64,000 nt of DNA, taken from contig CALUMU010000001.1 of NCBI GenBank assembly GCA_944321825.1, positions 1 through 64,000 on the forward strand, written 5' to 3'. The position numbers and the translations under genes were made by a program. The DNA is from Candidatus Amulumruptor caecigallinarius (lineage in GTDB: Bacteria > Bacteroidota > Bacteroidia > Bacteroidales > Muribaculaceae). The notes under the pieces were generated by a model. It saw only the letters and a program-made list of their open reading frames with translations, was not told where the DNA came from and did not search any database. Shown here piece by piece: positions 56,952 to 64,000 of the stretch. Numbering within the stretch: the stretch's first letter is position 1; every line of letters starts with the position of its first letter.

Positions 56952-57482
56952 TTATTTATTAAGGTTTATAGAGCGGTCACAGATGTTGAGCATTCGCCCG
57001 GCTTCCATCCATCTGGTCAGCACGTCACCTGTCAGTTCCATATAGGAGATGTCAGGTATCGTCTCGGATGTTACCAGCTCCCCTGTGGCGGTCAGGGCGT
57101 AGAGGCTGAATGTATATGTCCGGTCGATTTGGTAAGCCCCTTCGGGGTCTATCGCCGGGTAGTCGGTTTTGGGAGTGCCTTCGGCCTTCAGCACGGCTTT
57201 CGATGGGGCGGAGGCGACGTTGATAGAGACTGTTTTGTTAAACGGACCTGTCACGGTTTCGGTCTTCGTGCTGCCGTCGCTGTCGGTATAGGTAACTTCC
57301 ATGTCGAAATATTTGTATACGTCCGCCGAACATTCCACTGTGTACACCGCCTTGTATGATGCCACGGTGGCGGGTTGTGTCGGTGTCTTGGGCTCGTCAT
57401 CGTCGTCGCCACATGCGGTCAGTGCTGTTGTCATGGCGATCGCTGCGGCGATGCCGATGATTTTGTGTAGTGTTTTTGTCAT
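56952..57482 (-). CDS. Lipoprotein, candidate inhibitor of the C10 protease
   Basis: A 176-residue lipoprotein: signal IAAAIAMTTALTAC with a lipobox (LTAC) followed by an acidic GDDDDEPKTP. The rest is predicted beta-rich, as in an eight-stranded barrel, with no clear database family. It precedes the C10 protease gene by 55 nt on the same strand. The arrangement parallels the bfi inhibitor genes next to bfp proteases in B. fragilis; length differs, so this role is a hypothesis from context. Confidence 0.75.
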   Translation of the reverse strand: MTKTLHKIIGIAAAIAMTTALTACGDDDDEPKTPTQPATVASYKAVYTVECSADVYKYFDMEVTYTDSDGSTKTETVTGPFNKTVSINVASAPSKAVLKAEGTPKTDYPAIDPEGAYQIDRTYTFSLYALTATGELVTSETIPDISYMELTGDVLTRWMEAGRMLNICDRSINLNK

Positions 57483-57669
57483 AAATTAAGGTGGGTTTGA
57501 TATATGGGTTGATGAAATGATGTGTCTCGGTTGGTTGGTACGATGCCTGTCCGTTTCTTGTGTTGCAAAATTGATGAAATGCCTTGTAACGGCATTGTGG
57601 TTCCTGCCGAAGTTTGTACGGATTTTTGTACGAATCGCGTTTTAGACATGGTTTAAGACGCTTTTTCTC

Positions 57670-57677
57670 TATCTTTG
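57670..57677 (+). promoter_or_regulatory. -7 box at the AraC-type gene, possibly leaderless
   Basis: TATCTTTG lies only 4 nt from the ATG at 57682, so the transcript may start at or next to the start codon. No -33 box is found at the right spacing. Confidence 0.45.
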
Positions 57678-57681
57678 CGCC

Positions 57682-59358
57682 ATGGCAGTAAAGAAGATAC
57701 TATTAATAATAGCAGTGGCGGTGACGCTACATGCCGCCGCTTCGGCCGCTCCGCAGATTCCTGACTCCATGCTGACGGAGAGACGCCTTAAGGTCATGGT
57801 TGTCGAAAACCCCGACAGTGTGCTGCGACTGCTCGATGTCGCCGAGGCGCGCCGGCTCCCGTCCTTGCCCCAGTACCGCATCGACCTGCTGAGGGCGTTG
57901 GCATATAACGAGTTGCGCATGTTCTCACTCAAGGAGCGGTACGCGCTCAAGACCCTTGACGACGATTCGATAGAGCAGCATCCCCATGTGCGGCTCAATG
58001 CTATGGCTATGGCCGTCTCGGCATCCTCATTCTACGGCAATTACGACAGGGCATATGCCATGGCCATGGACGCCATAGAGCTTGCCCGCGACATCGGGAA
58101 CAAGCCGGGCGAGTACAATATCCTCCAGTCGGTAGCCGACATAGCCTTCGATTTGGGCGACCGCGAGCAGGGTTACGCTTACCTTGATGAAATCATTACT
58201 TCGGGCTATGCATCAGGCAATGTCCGTGAGCTTGCCAACGTATCATCGGCTCTGGGTGCCAAGGTTATACAGCTCTATGCCGACGACCGTTATGCCGACG
58301 CTCTCGCCGAGAGTGTCCGCCGCATGGATGTCATAGGCCGCATCGACAGCATCGGAGGTGCGCCCCCCGGATTCACCGACCAGCAGCGTGCTTACACCTA
58401 TGCCCGCATCGCGTCTTCGGCTGCCTATCTCGGCGACAGCCGCCGTGCCGCGCAAGCCTATGACGATTTCATGGCCACGCAGTATGCCTCCACCGACTAC
58501 GGGCGGGCTTTCATTGTGGATTATCTGCTCGTGTCGCGCAGGTTTGACAAGGTGCTGGAGTTCACACGTCCGCTGTATGCCGTGCTGCAGGCCGGCGACA
58601 CCATCAATGACGATTATTATGGTGTCCTGTTTACCAATGCCAAGGCATACTCCGGACTCGGAGATGCCTCGCGGGCATTGTCGTTGATGGAGAGAGCCTC
58701 GGCTATCAGGGACAGCTTGGTGCAGCGAGAGCGGCGCAGCCATGCTCAGGAACTCGCTGCGATGTTCGAGCTCGGAGAGAAGGAACTGGCTCTGTCGCAG
58801 GCGCGTGAACAGTCGGCTCGCCGGCTGTCCATGCTTTCGGTGGCTGTCGGAGCGGTCGTGGTAGCGGTGATTGTCCTCATTGCCCTCGTGGCTCATTATC
58901 GCGTGGTGCTTAAGCGTAACCGCATGGCTGCGCGGCAGATTGACGAACTGATGGCGCAGCGTTCGCTGCTCCGTGGCGATGCCGGTTATGGCGAAGCTCC
59001 ACAGTCGCAGGAGGATTACAACCGCTTTGCCGAAATGGACAGGCGGATTATATCCGACCGCTTGTTTCTCCTGCCGGGATGCAATCGTGACATGATTGCC
59101 GACAAGTGCGGCCTGCCCAAACCTGCTGTTTCCTCGCTGGTCCAGCAGTTTGCCCACTGCTCGGTGGGTGAATACGTGTGCCGCCTTAAGGTTGAATATT
59201 CGGTGTCGCTCATCAAGCAGCACCCCGACTGGACCATCGAGGCTATCGGCTATGCTTCGGGTTTCAACAGCCGCAGCACCTACTACCAGCATTTCAACCG
59301 CGTGTTCGGCATTACCCCCGCCCAGTACGCCTCCCAGCAACACTCCTCTAAAAGCTGA
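57682..59358 (+). CDS. Membrane TPR / AraC-family hybrid regulator
   Basis: A 558-residue one-component regulator. A signal/anchor (residues 1-22) precedes about 360 residues of TPR-like helices expected outside the inner membrane; then a membrane helix near residue 388 (LSMLSVAVGAVVVAVIVLIA) and a cytoplasmic part with a C-terminal AraC HTH (residues ~455-550: IEAIGYASGFNSRSTYYQHF). It could sense a periplasmic signal and act on DNA directly. Divergent from the lipoprotein-protease unit, it is a good candidate for its regulator. A terminator follows. Confidence 0.85.
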   Translation: MAVKKILLIIAVAVTLHAAASAAPQIPDSMLTERRLKVMVVENPDSVLRLLDVAEARRLPSLPQYRIDLLRALAYNELRMFSLKERYALKTLDDDSIEQHPHVRLNAMAMAVSASSFYGNYDRAYAMAMDAIELARDIGNKPGEYNILQSVADIAFDLGDREQGYAYLDEIITSGYASGNVRELANVSSALGAKVIQLYADDRYADALAESVRRMDVIGRIDSIGGAPPGFTDQQRAYTYARIASSAAYLGDSRRAAQAYDDFMATQYASTDYGRAFIVDYLLVSRRFDKVLEFTRPLYAVLQAGDTINDDYYGVLFTNAKAYSGLGDASRALSLMERASAIRDSLVQRERRSHAQELAAMFELGEKELALSQAREQSARRLSMLSVAVGAVVVAVIVLIALVAHYRVVLKRNRMAARQIDELMAQRSLLRGDAGYGEAPQSQEDYNRFAEMDRRIISDRLFLLPGCNRDMIADKCGLPKPAVSSLVQQFAHCSVGEYVCRLKVEYSVSLIKQHPDWTIEAIGYASGFNSRSTYYQHFNRVFGITPAQYASQQHSSKS

Positions 59359-59383
59359 TTCTGCTAACATTATAGGTCTCATA

Positions 59384-59411
59384 GGATTCCTAAGCCTCCT
59401 AAGCCTCCTAT
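59384..59411. repeat. CCTCCTAAG array, short copy
   Basis: ATTCCTAAG followed by CCTCCTAAG and CCTCCTATG units. Confidence 0.7.
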
Positions 59412-59436
59412 GGCTTGTCCTTGACCGCAAAAAATT

Positions 59437-59468
59437 AAAGAGAGCCGGCTTCGCAGTCGGCTCTCTTT
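59437..59468 (+). terminator. Terminator after the AraC-type gene
   Basis: AAAGAGAGCCG (59437-59447) pairs with CGGCTCTCTTT (59458-59468), an 11-bp stem ending in TTT followed by G and more T. Confidence 0.75.
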
Positions 59469-59713
59469 GTTCCACTCTCAGGTGATATTCTAAATCAGAG
59501 TTCTATATATATGTTATTTATGTGAGATATGCGTAGGACAAAATAATCTAATCGTTTCGTTTTCATTGCTTCCTAACATGCGGGAAATCTATTGGAAACC
59601 GCCCCGTGATTGTAGGAGACAAGGCGAGAGAGAATAATTTTATAAGAGCATCTTTCTATGTCGTATTCTGTGTTTGGCACACCTTTGTTCAAGGGTGCGA
59701 TGCAAAATTACAA

Positions 59714-59746
59714 TGGCTACAACCGTTTGACAAACAGTTGTAGCCA
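59714..59746 (-). terminator. Palindromic hairpin after the DUF6377 gene
   Basis: TGGCTACAAC pairs with GTTGTAGCCA, with an inner GTTT/AAAC stem and one mismatch. The T-tract on the minus strand is short (TTGTAATTTTG). Confidence 0.5.
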
Positions 59747-59847
59747 AATAGTAGCTGCTTGTAGAAGTTTATGGCTTGATTGATAGTGAATTAATGTTCC
59801 GAAATTATCCCCAAATAGTAGTTGTTGGTTGTGGTTTTAAGTGCGGG

Positions 59848-61512
59848 TTACAGCCCGATTTTCATCACTTTTTCCTCAAATTCATCGCGGTCGCCTATGG
59901 CTGCATTGCGCATTTTGACGCGATAGTTGTAGATGGTCGAGGTGCTTCGCCGCAGGAATATGGCGATACGCTCCGACTCGGTGATGCCGAGGCGCATCAG
60001 CGCGAATACGCGCATTTCGGTGCTGAGGGTGTCGGACGATGGCATCACCAACCGCTTGTCGGGCTCGATGAGTTCGTTGAAGCGGTCCACGAAGTCGGGA
60101 AACAGCTTGAGGAACGTCGCGTCGAAGTTGTGGTAAAACTCCTTGAGTTCGCGGTCGTGGAGCGTGGAGGAGTTGAGGTGGTCGAGCATCTGCTGCACTC
60201 CCTTGTTGCGCGCTATTGCGCGCAGGTTGTTGCGGTAGCTTTCAAGGCTGTTGATATAGTAGGAACACAGGTTGAGATACTGCAATATATAAGCATCCTT
60301 GGTGTTGTTGCTCTGGGTGAGGGTGCGGTTGAGGGCTTCAAGCCGCCTTGAAGCGATCACGAGGTTTTCGTAGAGCTGCGTTTTCTCCCGGTTGGCTTGG
60401 GATGCACGCTGCAGCTGCTTGTAGAGCATCCACAGCACCACTAAGAGTGTAGCGGCCAGGATGGCAATGCCTATGGTCGTGTCTGTCTGCAGGCGCGTGC
60501 GTTCCTGGTTGCGCTTGTCGTGGGCGGATATGATGGCTGGCATCATGTCGTTGAGGGTTCGGAGGTTGTTGTTGACATTGGCTGCATAGTGGTCCTTGGT
60601 GGCGAAAGTCAGGTAGCGGTAGGCGCGGTCTACATCGCCGTTGCCGAAGAGTATGGTCGCCAGCTGGTAGAGCGAGGTGTAGTCGCGCACCGGCGATGTA
60701 AGGTCGTGTATGGAGCTGTTGGCCAGAAGCTGCGTAGCCAGCACCGTGTCGCCGAGCGCGAGGTGTATCTGTGCCGTCACGAAGTCGACCATGGCCTTGC
60801 CGTGGCTGTTGTTGGTGAGCCTCTCCCTGTTGGCGGTAATCAGGTCGAGGGCTTCGCGGTGCCGTCCGAGGCTCCTTAAATAAGTGGCGGTGTTGTATAT
60901 TATCCCTACGCTGTTGGGGTTGGAGTTGTGTATGAGCCATTCAAACTCTTTGTCCGCCCGGTTGCCTTTGGCAAACTGGTGGTTGGCTATTGCGTCGTAG
61001 TAGCCTTTTTTGATGTCGGTATAGCGAGCGGTGTCGGTCTGGGCGAGCGATTTGAGTGTGTCCATGGCCACGATTTCATTGCCTAAATAGAGCTCGGTCT
61101 TCGCTATGTTGACCTTGGCCTGAGCCATGGCATGACTGTCGCCTACTTTGAGGGCCGCGTCATATTTGAGACGTGCATAGTGCGCGGCGGAGTCGAAGTC
61201 GTATGAAAAGTAGGAGTCAAACAGACGGGTGTACAGACCTACGAGCTCGCGGTCGTCGAAATCCTTGCGAAGCATACGCAGCTGGCTTAGGCGCTGTTCC
61301 TTGTCGGCTATGATGCGGTCATGCACCGACATGATGGAGTCTATGCGCTCGAACGCCTTCCGGGTTTCGGGAGGATAGTCGTTCTTGTCCTGCATACACC
61401 CGGTCATGGCAAGCGCCATTACGCAACAGGCGACAACACAAGCCGATGGCCTGAGAGGAAATATATGCCGTATCAGACAATCCCGAAAAGACGTGGAAGT
61501 CCTCTGTTTCAT
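59848..61512 (-). CDS. DUF6377 membrane TPR regulator
   Basis: A 554-residue protein. A lipobox-like VMALAMTGC near residue 38 may give lipid attachment or a signal; TPR-like helices follow (residues ~60-330). A membrane helix (TIGIAILAATLLVVLWMLY) then leads to a coiled region and a C-terminal HTH-like end (LRRSTSTIYNYRVKMRNAAI). DUF6377 proteins are predicted membrane-bound regulators in Bacteroidales. I use ATG 61512: the open frame extends to 61680, but the promoter box at 61612-61619 lies inside that extension. It faces the AraC-type gene. Confidence 0.85.
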   Translation of the reverse strand: MKQRTSTSFRDCLIRHIFPLRPSACVVACCVMALAMTGCMQDKNDYPPETRKAFERIDSIMSVHDRIIADKEQRLSQLRMLRKDFDDRELVGLYTRLFDSYFSYDFDSAAHYARLKYDAALKVGDSHAMAQAKVNIAKTELYLGNEIVAMDTLKSLAQTDTARYTDIKKGYYDAIANHQFAKGNRADKEFEWLIHNSNPNSVGIIYNTATYLRSLGRHREALDLITANRERLTNNSHGKAMVDFVTAQIHLALGDTVLATQLLANSSIHDLTSPVRDYTSLYQLATILFGNGDVDRAYRYLTFATKDHYAANVNNNLRTLNDMMPAIISAHDKRNQERTRLQTDTTIGIAILAATLLVVLWMLYKQLQRASQANREKTQLYENLVIASRRLEALNRTLTQSNNTKDAYILQYLNLCSYYINSLESYRNNLRAIARNKGVQQMLDHLNSSTLHDRELKEFYHNFDATFLKLFPDFVDRFNELIEPDKRLVMPSSDTLSTEMRVFALMRLGITESERIAIFLRRSTSTIYNYRVKMRNAAIGDRDEFEEKVMKIGL

Positions 61513-61827
61513 GATATTCAATAAGAAATTCAACGCGTGGTTAGGAAATTTGAACTCTGAATTTGACTGATTGAAGCTTGTTTCAACCACTTCAATGGTT
61601 ATAACGTATGACAAAGATACGAAAAAACAGACATTTCTCCCACCGCTGACCACCGTATTGGCGTAAAAACACACATGCAAAGCCCTTAAACCTTGAAGAC
61701 TCTAAAGACCTTAATGACTCTACCCGACCTTATCCTGACACATTATTATAATATTATTGTGAAAAAATCGCTAAATTTGCACATCTTTAGTGAATGCTCA
61801 CTTATAAAATTTTAGTTGCTTAACCTT
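61513..61827. other. Divergent control region, DUF6377 / yqeY-like
   Basis: A 315-nt stretch with the minus-strand -7 box above and a plus-strand TAAATTTG box at 61772-61779 for the yqeY-like gene (transcript start about 40 nt before it). No gene is supported. Confidence 0.55.
61612..61619 (-). promoter_or_regulatory. -7 box for DUF6377 gene
   Basis: Minus-strand TATCTTTG, about 100 nt before ATG 61512. No good -33 partner. Confidence 0.5.
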
Positions 61828-62277
61828 ATGGACTTATTTGACACAATCAGCGCCGACATCAAATCGGCTATGCTGGCCAAGGAGAAAGTGCGTCTCGAGA
61901 CTCTCCGTGGCATAAAGAAGGAGTTTCTTGAAGCAAAAACCGCCAAAGGGGGTGACGGAACTCTCAGTGACGACGCAGCCTTGAAAATCCTTGCAAAAAT
62001 GTCAAAGCAGCGCAGAGAGACGGCTGTAATATATGCCGGACAAAACCGTCAGGACCTCGCCGACAATGAGCTGGCCGAGGCTGCCGTCATCGAAGAATAC
62101 CTGCCTAAACCGCTGACCCCGCAGGAGTTGGAGGCCAAACTGCGCGAAATCATCGCCCAGGTCGGGGCTACCTCGGCCAAGGAGATGGGCAAAGTCATGG
62201 GCGTGGCCTCTAAGGCTCTGGCCGGACGTGCCGACGGCAAGGCCATATCGGCAAAAGTCCGCGAACTCCTCGCCTGA
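61828..62277 (+). CDS. GatB/YqeY-domain protein
   Basis: A 149-residue YqeY-family protein, resembling the C-terminal tail domain of GatB, which helps bind tRNA in the amidotransferase. MDLFDTISADIKSAMLAKEK and EEYLPKPLTPQELEAKLREI are family features. The start is ATG 61828, not an upstream TTG. Its precise job is not known; some copies may interact with tRNA-modifying or amidating enzymes. Confidence 0.92.
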   Translation: MDLFDTISADIKSAMLAKEKVRLETLRGIKKEFLEAKTAKGGDGTLSDDAALKILAKMSKQRRETAVIYAGQNRQDLADNELAEAAVIEEYLPKPLTPQELEAKLREIIAQVGATSAKEMGKVMGVASKALAGRADGKAISAKVRELLA

Positions 62278-62377
62278 CTCGGCCCAAAATAGGGTGTCGG
62301 CAAATTTTTTTCTGAACACTCTTAAGAGGTTTCCCCGATACAATTTCGTACAATAAGATTATACATATCAATAAAAC

Positions 62378-63649
62378 ATGCTTACCCTACAGCAGATTAA
62401 AGCGGATCCCGCACTGATAGTCGAGCGGCTTGCAGTCAAGGGGTTTGACGCTAAGGAGAAAATTGACGAACTCATCGCGCTGGATGACCGCCGCCGTGCG
62501 CTCCAGTTCAGCAGTGACAATATGGCGGCAGAGCTGAAGAAACACGCCGCCGCTATCGGTGCTCTCATGAAGGAGGGCAAAAAGGACGAGGCCGACAAGG
62601 CCAAGGCTCTCGTGGCAGAGCTGAAAGCATCGCAGGGTGCCGCAGCCGCCGAACTCGCGGACGTGGAACGCTGCAGCCGTGAGATACTCCTCACCATCCC
62701 CAACATCCCGTGTGCCGCAGTGCCCCACGGCAAGACTGCCGCCGACAACGTGGTAGAGAAGACGGGAGGCCCGATGCCCGACCTGCCCGAAGATGCGCTG
62801 CCCCACTGGGACCTCGCCAAGAAATACAACCTTATAGACTTCGACCTCGGAGTGAAAATCACAGGCGCGGGCTTCCCCGTCTATGTAGGCAAGGGTGCCC
62901 GCCTGCAGAGGGCGTTGATACAGTTTTTCCTCGACGAGGCCGGGAAAGCGGGCTATCTGGAAATCCAGCCCCCCTATGTGGTCAATGAAGCATCGGGCTA
63001 CGGTACCGGCCAGCTCCCCGACAAGGAGGGTCAGATGTACTACGTCAATGAGGACAACCTCTATCTCATCCCCACCGCCGAAGTCCCTGTGACCAACCTC
63101 TACCGCGATGTGATACTTACCGATGACCAGCTCCCGGTCAAAAACTGCGCCTACTCGGCATGTTTCCGCCGCGAAGCCGGAAGCTACGGCAAGGATGTGC
63201 GAGGCCTCAACCGTCTGCACCAGTTTGACAAGGTGGAGATAGTGCGCATCGAGAAGCCCGAAAACTCCTACGCGGCTCTCGAGGAGATGAAGGACCACGT
63301 GCAGGGGCTGCTTGAAAAGCTCGGTCTCCCCTGGCACATACTGCGTCTCTGCGGTGGCGACATGAGCTTCACTTCGGCCATCACTTTCGACTTCGAGGTG
63401 TTCTCTGCCGCCCAGAAGCGTTGGCTTGAGGTCTCGTCGGTATCTAATTTCGAGACATACCAGGCCAACCGCCTCAAGTGCCGCTACCGCACAGCCGACA
63501 AGAAGACTGCTTTGGTCCATACCCTCAACGGCTCGGCTCTGGCTCTCCCGCGTATCATGGCTGCGCTCCTTGAAAACAACCAGACTCCCGAGGGAATCGT
63601 GGTTCCCGAAGTGCTCCGCAAATACACCGGATTCGACATCATCAACTGA
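62378..63649 (+). CDS. serS: Seryl-tRNA synthetase
   Basis: Charges tRNA-Ser (423 residues). The N-terminal coiled-coil arm (residues ~25-110) that binds the long variable arm of tRNA-Ser is evident. Class II motif 2 is CFRREAGSYGKDVRGLNRLH, and motif 3 includes GSALALPRIMAALLENNQ. Normal length. It lies 24 nt before pheT. Confidence 0.97.
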   Translation: MLTLQQIKADPALIVERLAVKGFDAKEKIDELIALDDRRRALQFSSDNMAAELKKHAAAIGALMKEGKKDEADKAKALVAELKASQGAAAAELADVERCSREILLTIPNIPCAAVPHGKTAADNVVEKTGGPMPDLPEDALPHWDLAKKYNLIDFDLGVKITGAGFPVYVGKGARLQRALIQFFLDEAGKAGYLEIQPPYVVNEASGYGTGQLPDKEGQMYYVNEDNLYLIPTAEVPVTNLYRDVILTDDQLPVKNCAYSACFRREAGSYGKDVRGLNRLHQFDKVEIVRIEKPENSYAALEEMKDHVQGLLEKLGLPWHILRLCGGDMSFTSAITFDFEVFSAAQKRWLEVSSVSNFETYQANRLKCRYRTADKKTALVHTLNGSALALPRIMAALLENNQTPEGIVVPEVLRKYTGFDIIN

Positions 63650-63673
63650 TTCTAAAGCCCGACAATATCAGAC

Positions 63674-64000
63674 ATGAACATATCACTCAACTGGCTGCGC
63701 CAGTATATCGACATAGACCTTGACGCGGAGAAGATTGCCGAAGTCCTCACGTCCATCGGCTTGGAAACAGGCGGGATAGAGGAGGTGGAGTCCATCCGTG
63801 GCGGTCTCAAGGGCATAGTCATAGGCAAAGTGCTCACATGTGTTGAGCATCCCGACAGCGACCATCTGCACATCACCACCGTGGACCTCGGCGACGGACA
63901 GCCCACACAGATAGTGTGCGGAGCCCCCAACGTTGCCGCAGGGCAGACCGTCGTGGTGGCTACCGTAGGCACCACGCTCTATGACGGCGACAAGGAATTT
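63674..64000 (+). CDS. pheT: Phenylalanyl-tRNA synthetase beta subunit (5' part)
   Basis: The first 109 codons only; the gene runs off the window. The start MNISLNWLRQYIDIDLDAEK is that of PheT, and the tRNA-binding EMAP-like domain begins with HPDSDHLHITTVDLGDG and IVCGAPNVAAGQTVVVATVG. Downstream domains are not visible. It probably shares an operon with serS. Confidence 0.93.
   Translation, partial: MNISLNWLRQYIDIDLDAEKIAEVLTSIGLETGGIEEVESIRGGLKGIVIGKVLTCVEHPDSDHLHITTVDLGDGQPTQIVCGAPNVAAGQTVVVATVGTTLYDGDKEF

Larger units (their letters stand above)
59359..59847. other. 489-nt gap between convergent regulators
   Basis: No gene is supported. It holds a CCTCCTAAG array (59384-59411), the AraC-gene terminator, and a palindromic hairpin at 59714-59746 (GGCTACAAC with GTTGTAGCC, inner GTTT/AAAC) that could end the DUF6377 gene on the minus strand. 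A direct repeat CCAAATAGTAG occurs near 59744 and 59811. Confidence 0.6.

Noticed and set aside
62387-63520. Long minus-strand open frame opposite serS
   Set aside because: Shadow of the serS codons; no promoter and no domain.

Overview
The window looks like a chromosomal segment from a Bacteroidales bacterium, most likely Muribaculaceae or a close relative; no rRNA gene is present to fix the genus. The evidence is: promoters of the Bacteroidetes form (TTTG near -33, TAnnTTTG near -7); A-rich starts without Shine-Dalgarno sequences; cysteine-free ('C-minus') forms of L36, L31 and S4 and a long S14; PorU-type gingipain-family proteins; a DUF6377 regulator; and alpha/beta 2-oxoacid:ferredoxin oxidoreductase genes. 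GC content is moderately high, with a few AT-rich insertions.

Region 1-3.5 kb holds a drug/metabolite-type exporter divergent from an AT-rich AlbA_2/ATPase regulator with an in-frame 12-bp repeat, then about 0.9 kb of repeat-rich non-coding DNA. Region 3.5-23 kb is one nearly continuous str-S10-spc-alpha supercluster: rpsL-rpsG-fusA, then rpsJ through rplQ, with secY, map, infA and rpoA, and no tuf. It has unusual non-coding gaps before rpsG, rpsH, rpmD and rpsD, and a strong hairpin after rplQ.

Region 23-29 kb holds a possible small ORF, a secreted leucine-rich-repeat protein of mosaic base composition, a second patch of the dispersed repeats, and a recJ-recQ pair. Region 29-39 kb, all on the minus strand, holds two gingipain-family PorU-like proteins flanking the redox sensor Rex and a fumarylacetoacetase-fold protein that seems to lack its metal ligands, preceded by a GH25 lysozyme and a small lipoprotein gene. 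Region 39-45 kb holds a SulP transporter, tRNA-Asn, an RluA-type pseudouridine synthase and korA-korB.

Region 45-50 kb starts with an S24 (LexA/CI-like) regulator whose last 28 coding bases are repeated perfectly 1,152 bp downstream, on the far side of an AT-rich DUF1016/YhcG-type nuclease gene. This looks like a small inserted unit. It is followed by rpmE2, serB and zupT. Region 50-55 kb holds a YfgM-like TPR protein with a PpiD-like chaperone, and metK preceded by a promoter and a SAM-II-like riboswitch candidate.

Region 54.8-61.7 kb holds a C10 (streptopain-type) protease, an upstream lipoprotein that could be its inhibitor, and two membrane-spanning one-component regulators facing each other (an AraC hybrid and a DUF6377 protein). 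The end of the window has a YqeY/GatB-like gene, serS and the start of pheT.

The best candidates for new biology are the 28-bp-repeat-flanked nuclease unit, the metK leader, the PorU/Rex/FAH-like cluster and the protease/lipoprotein/regulator cluster. All calls come from reading the sequence; no database search was run.
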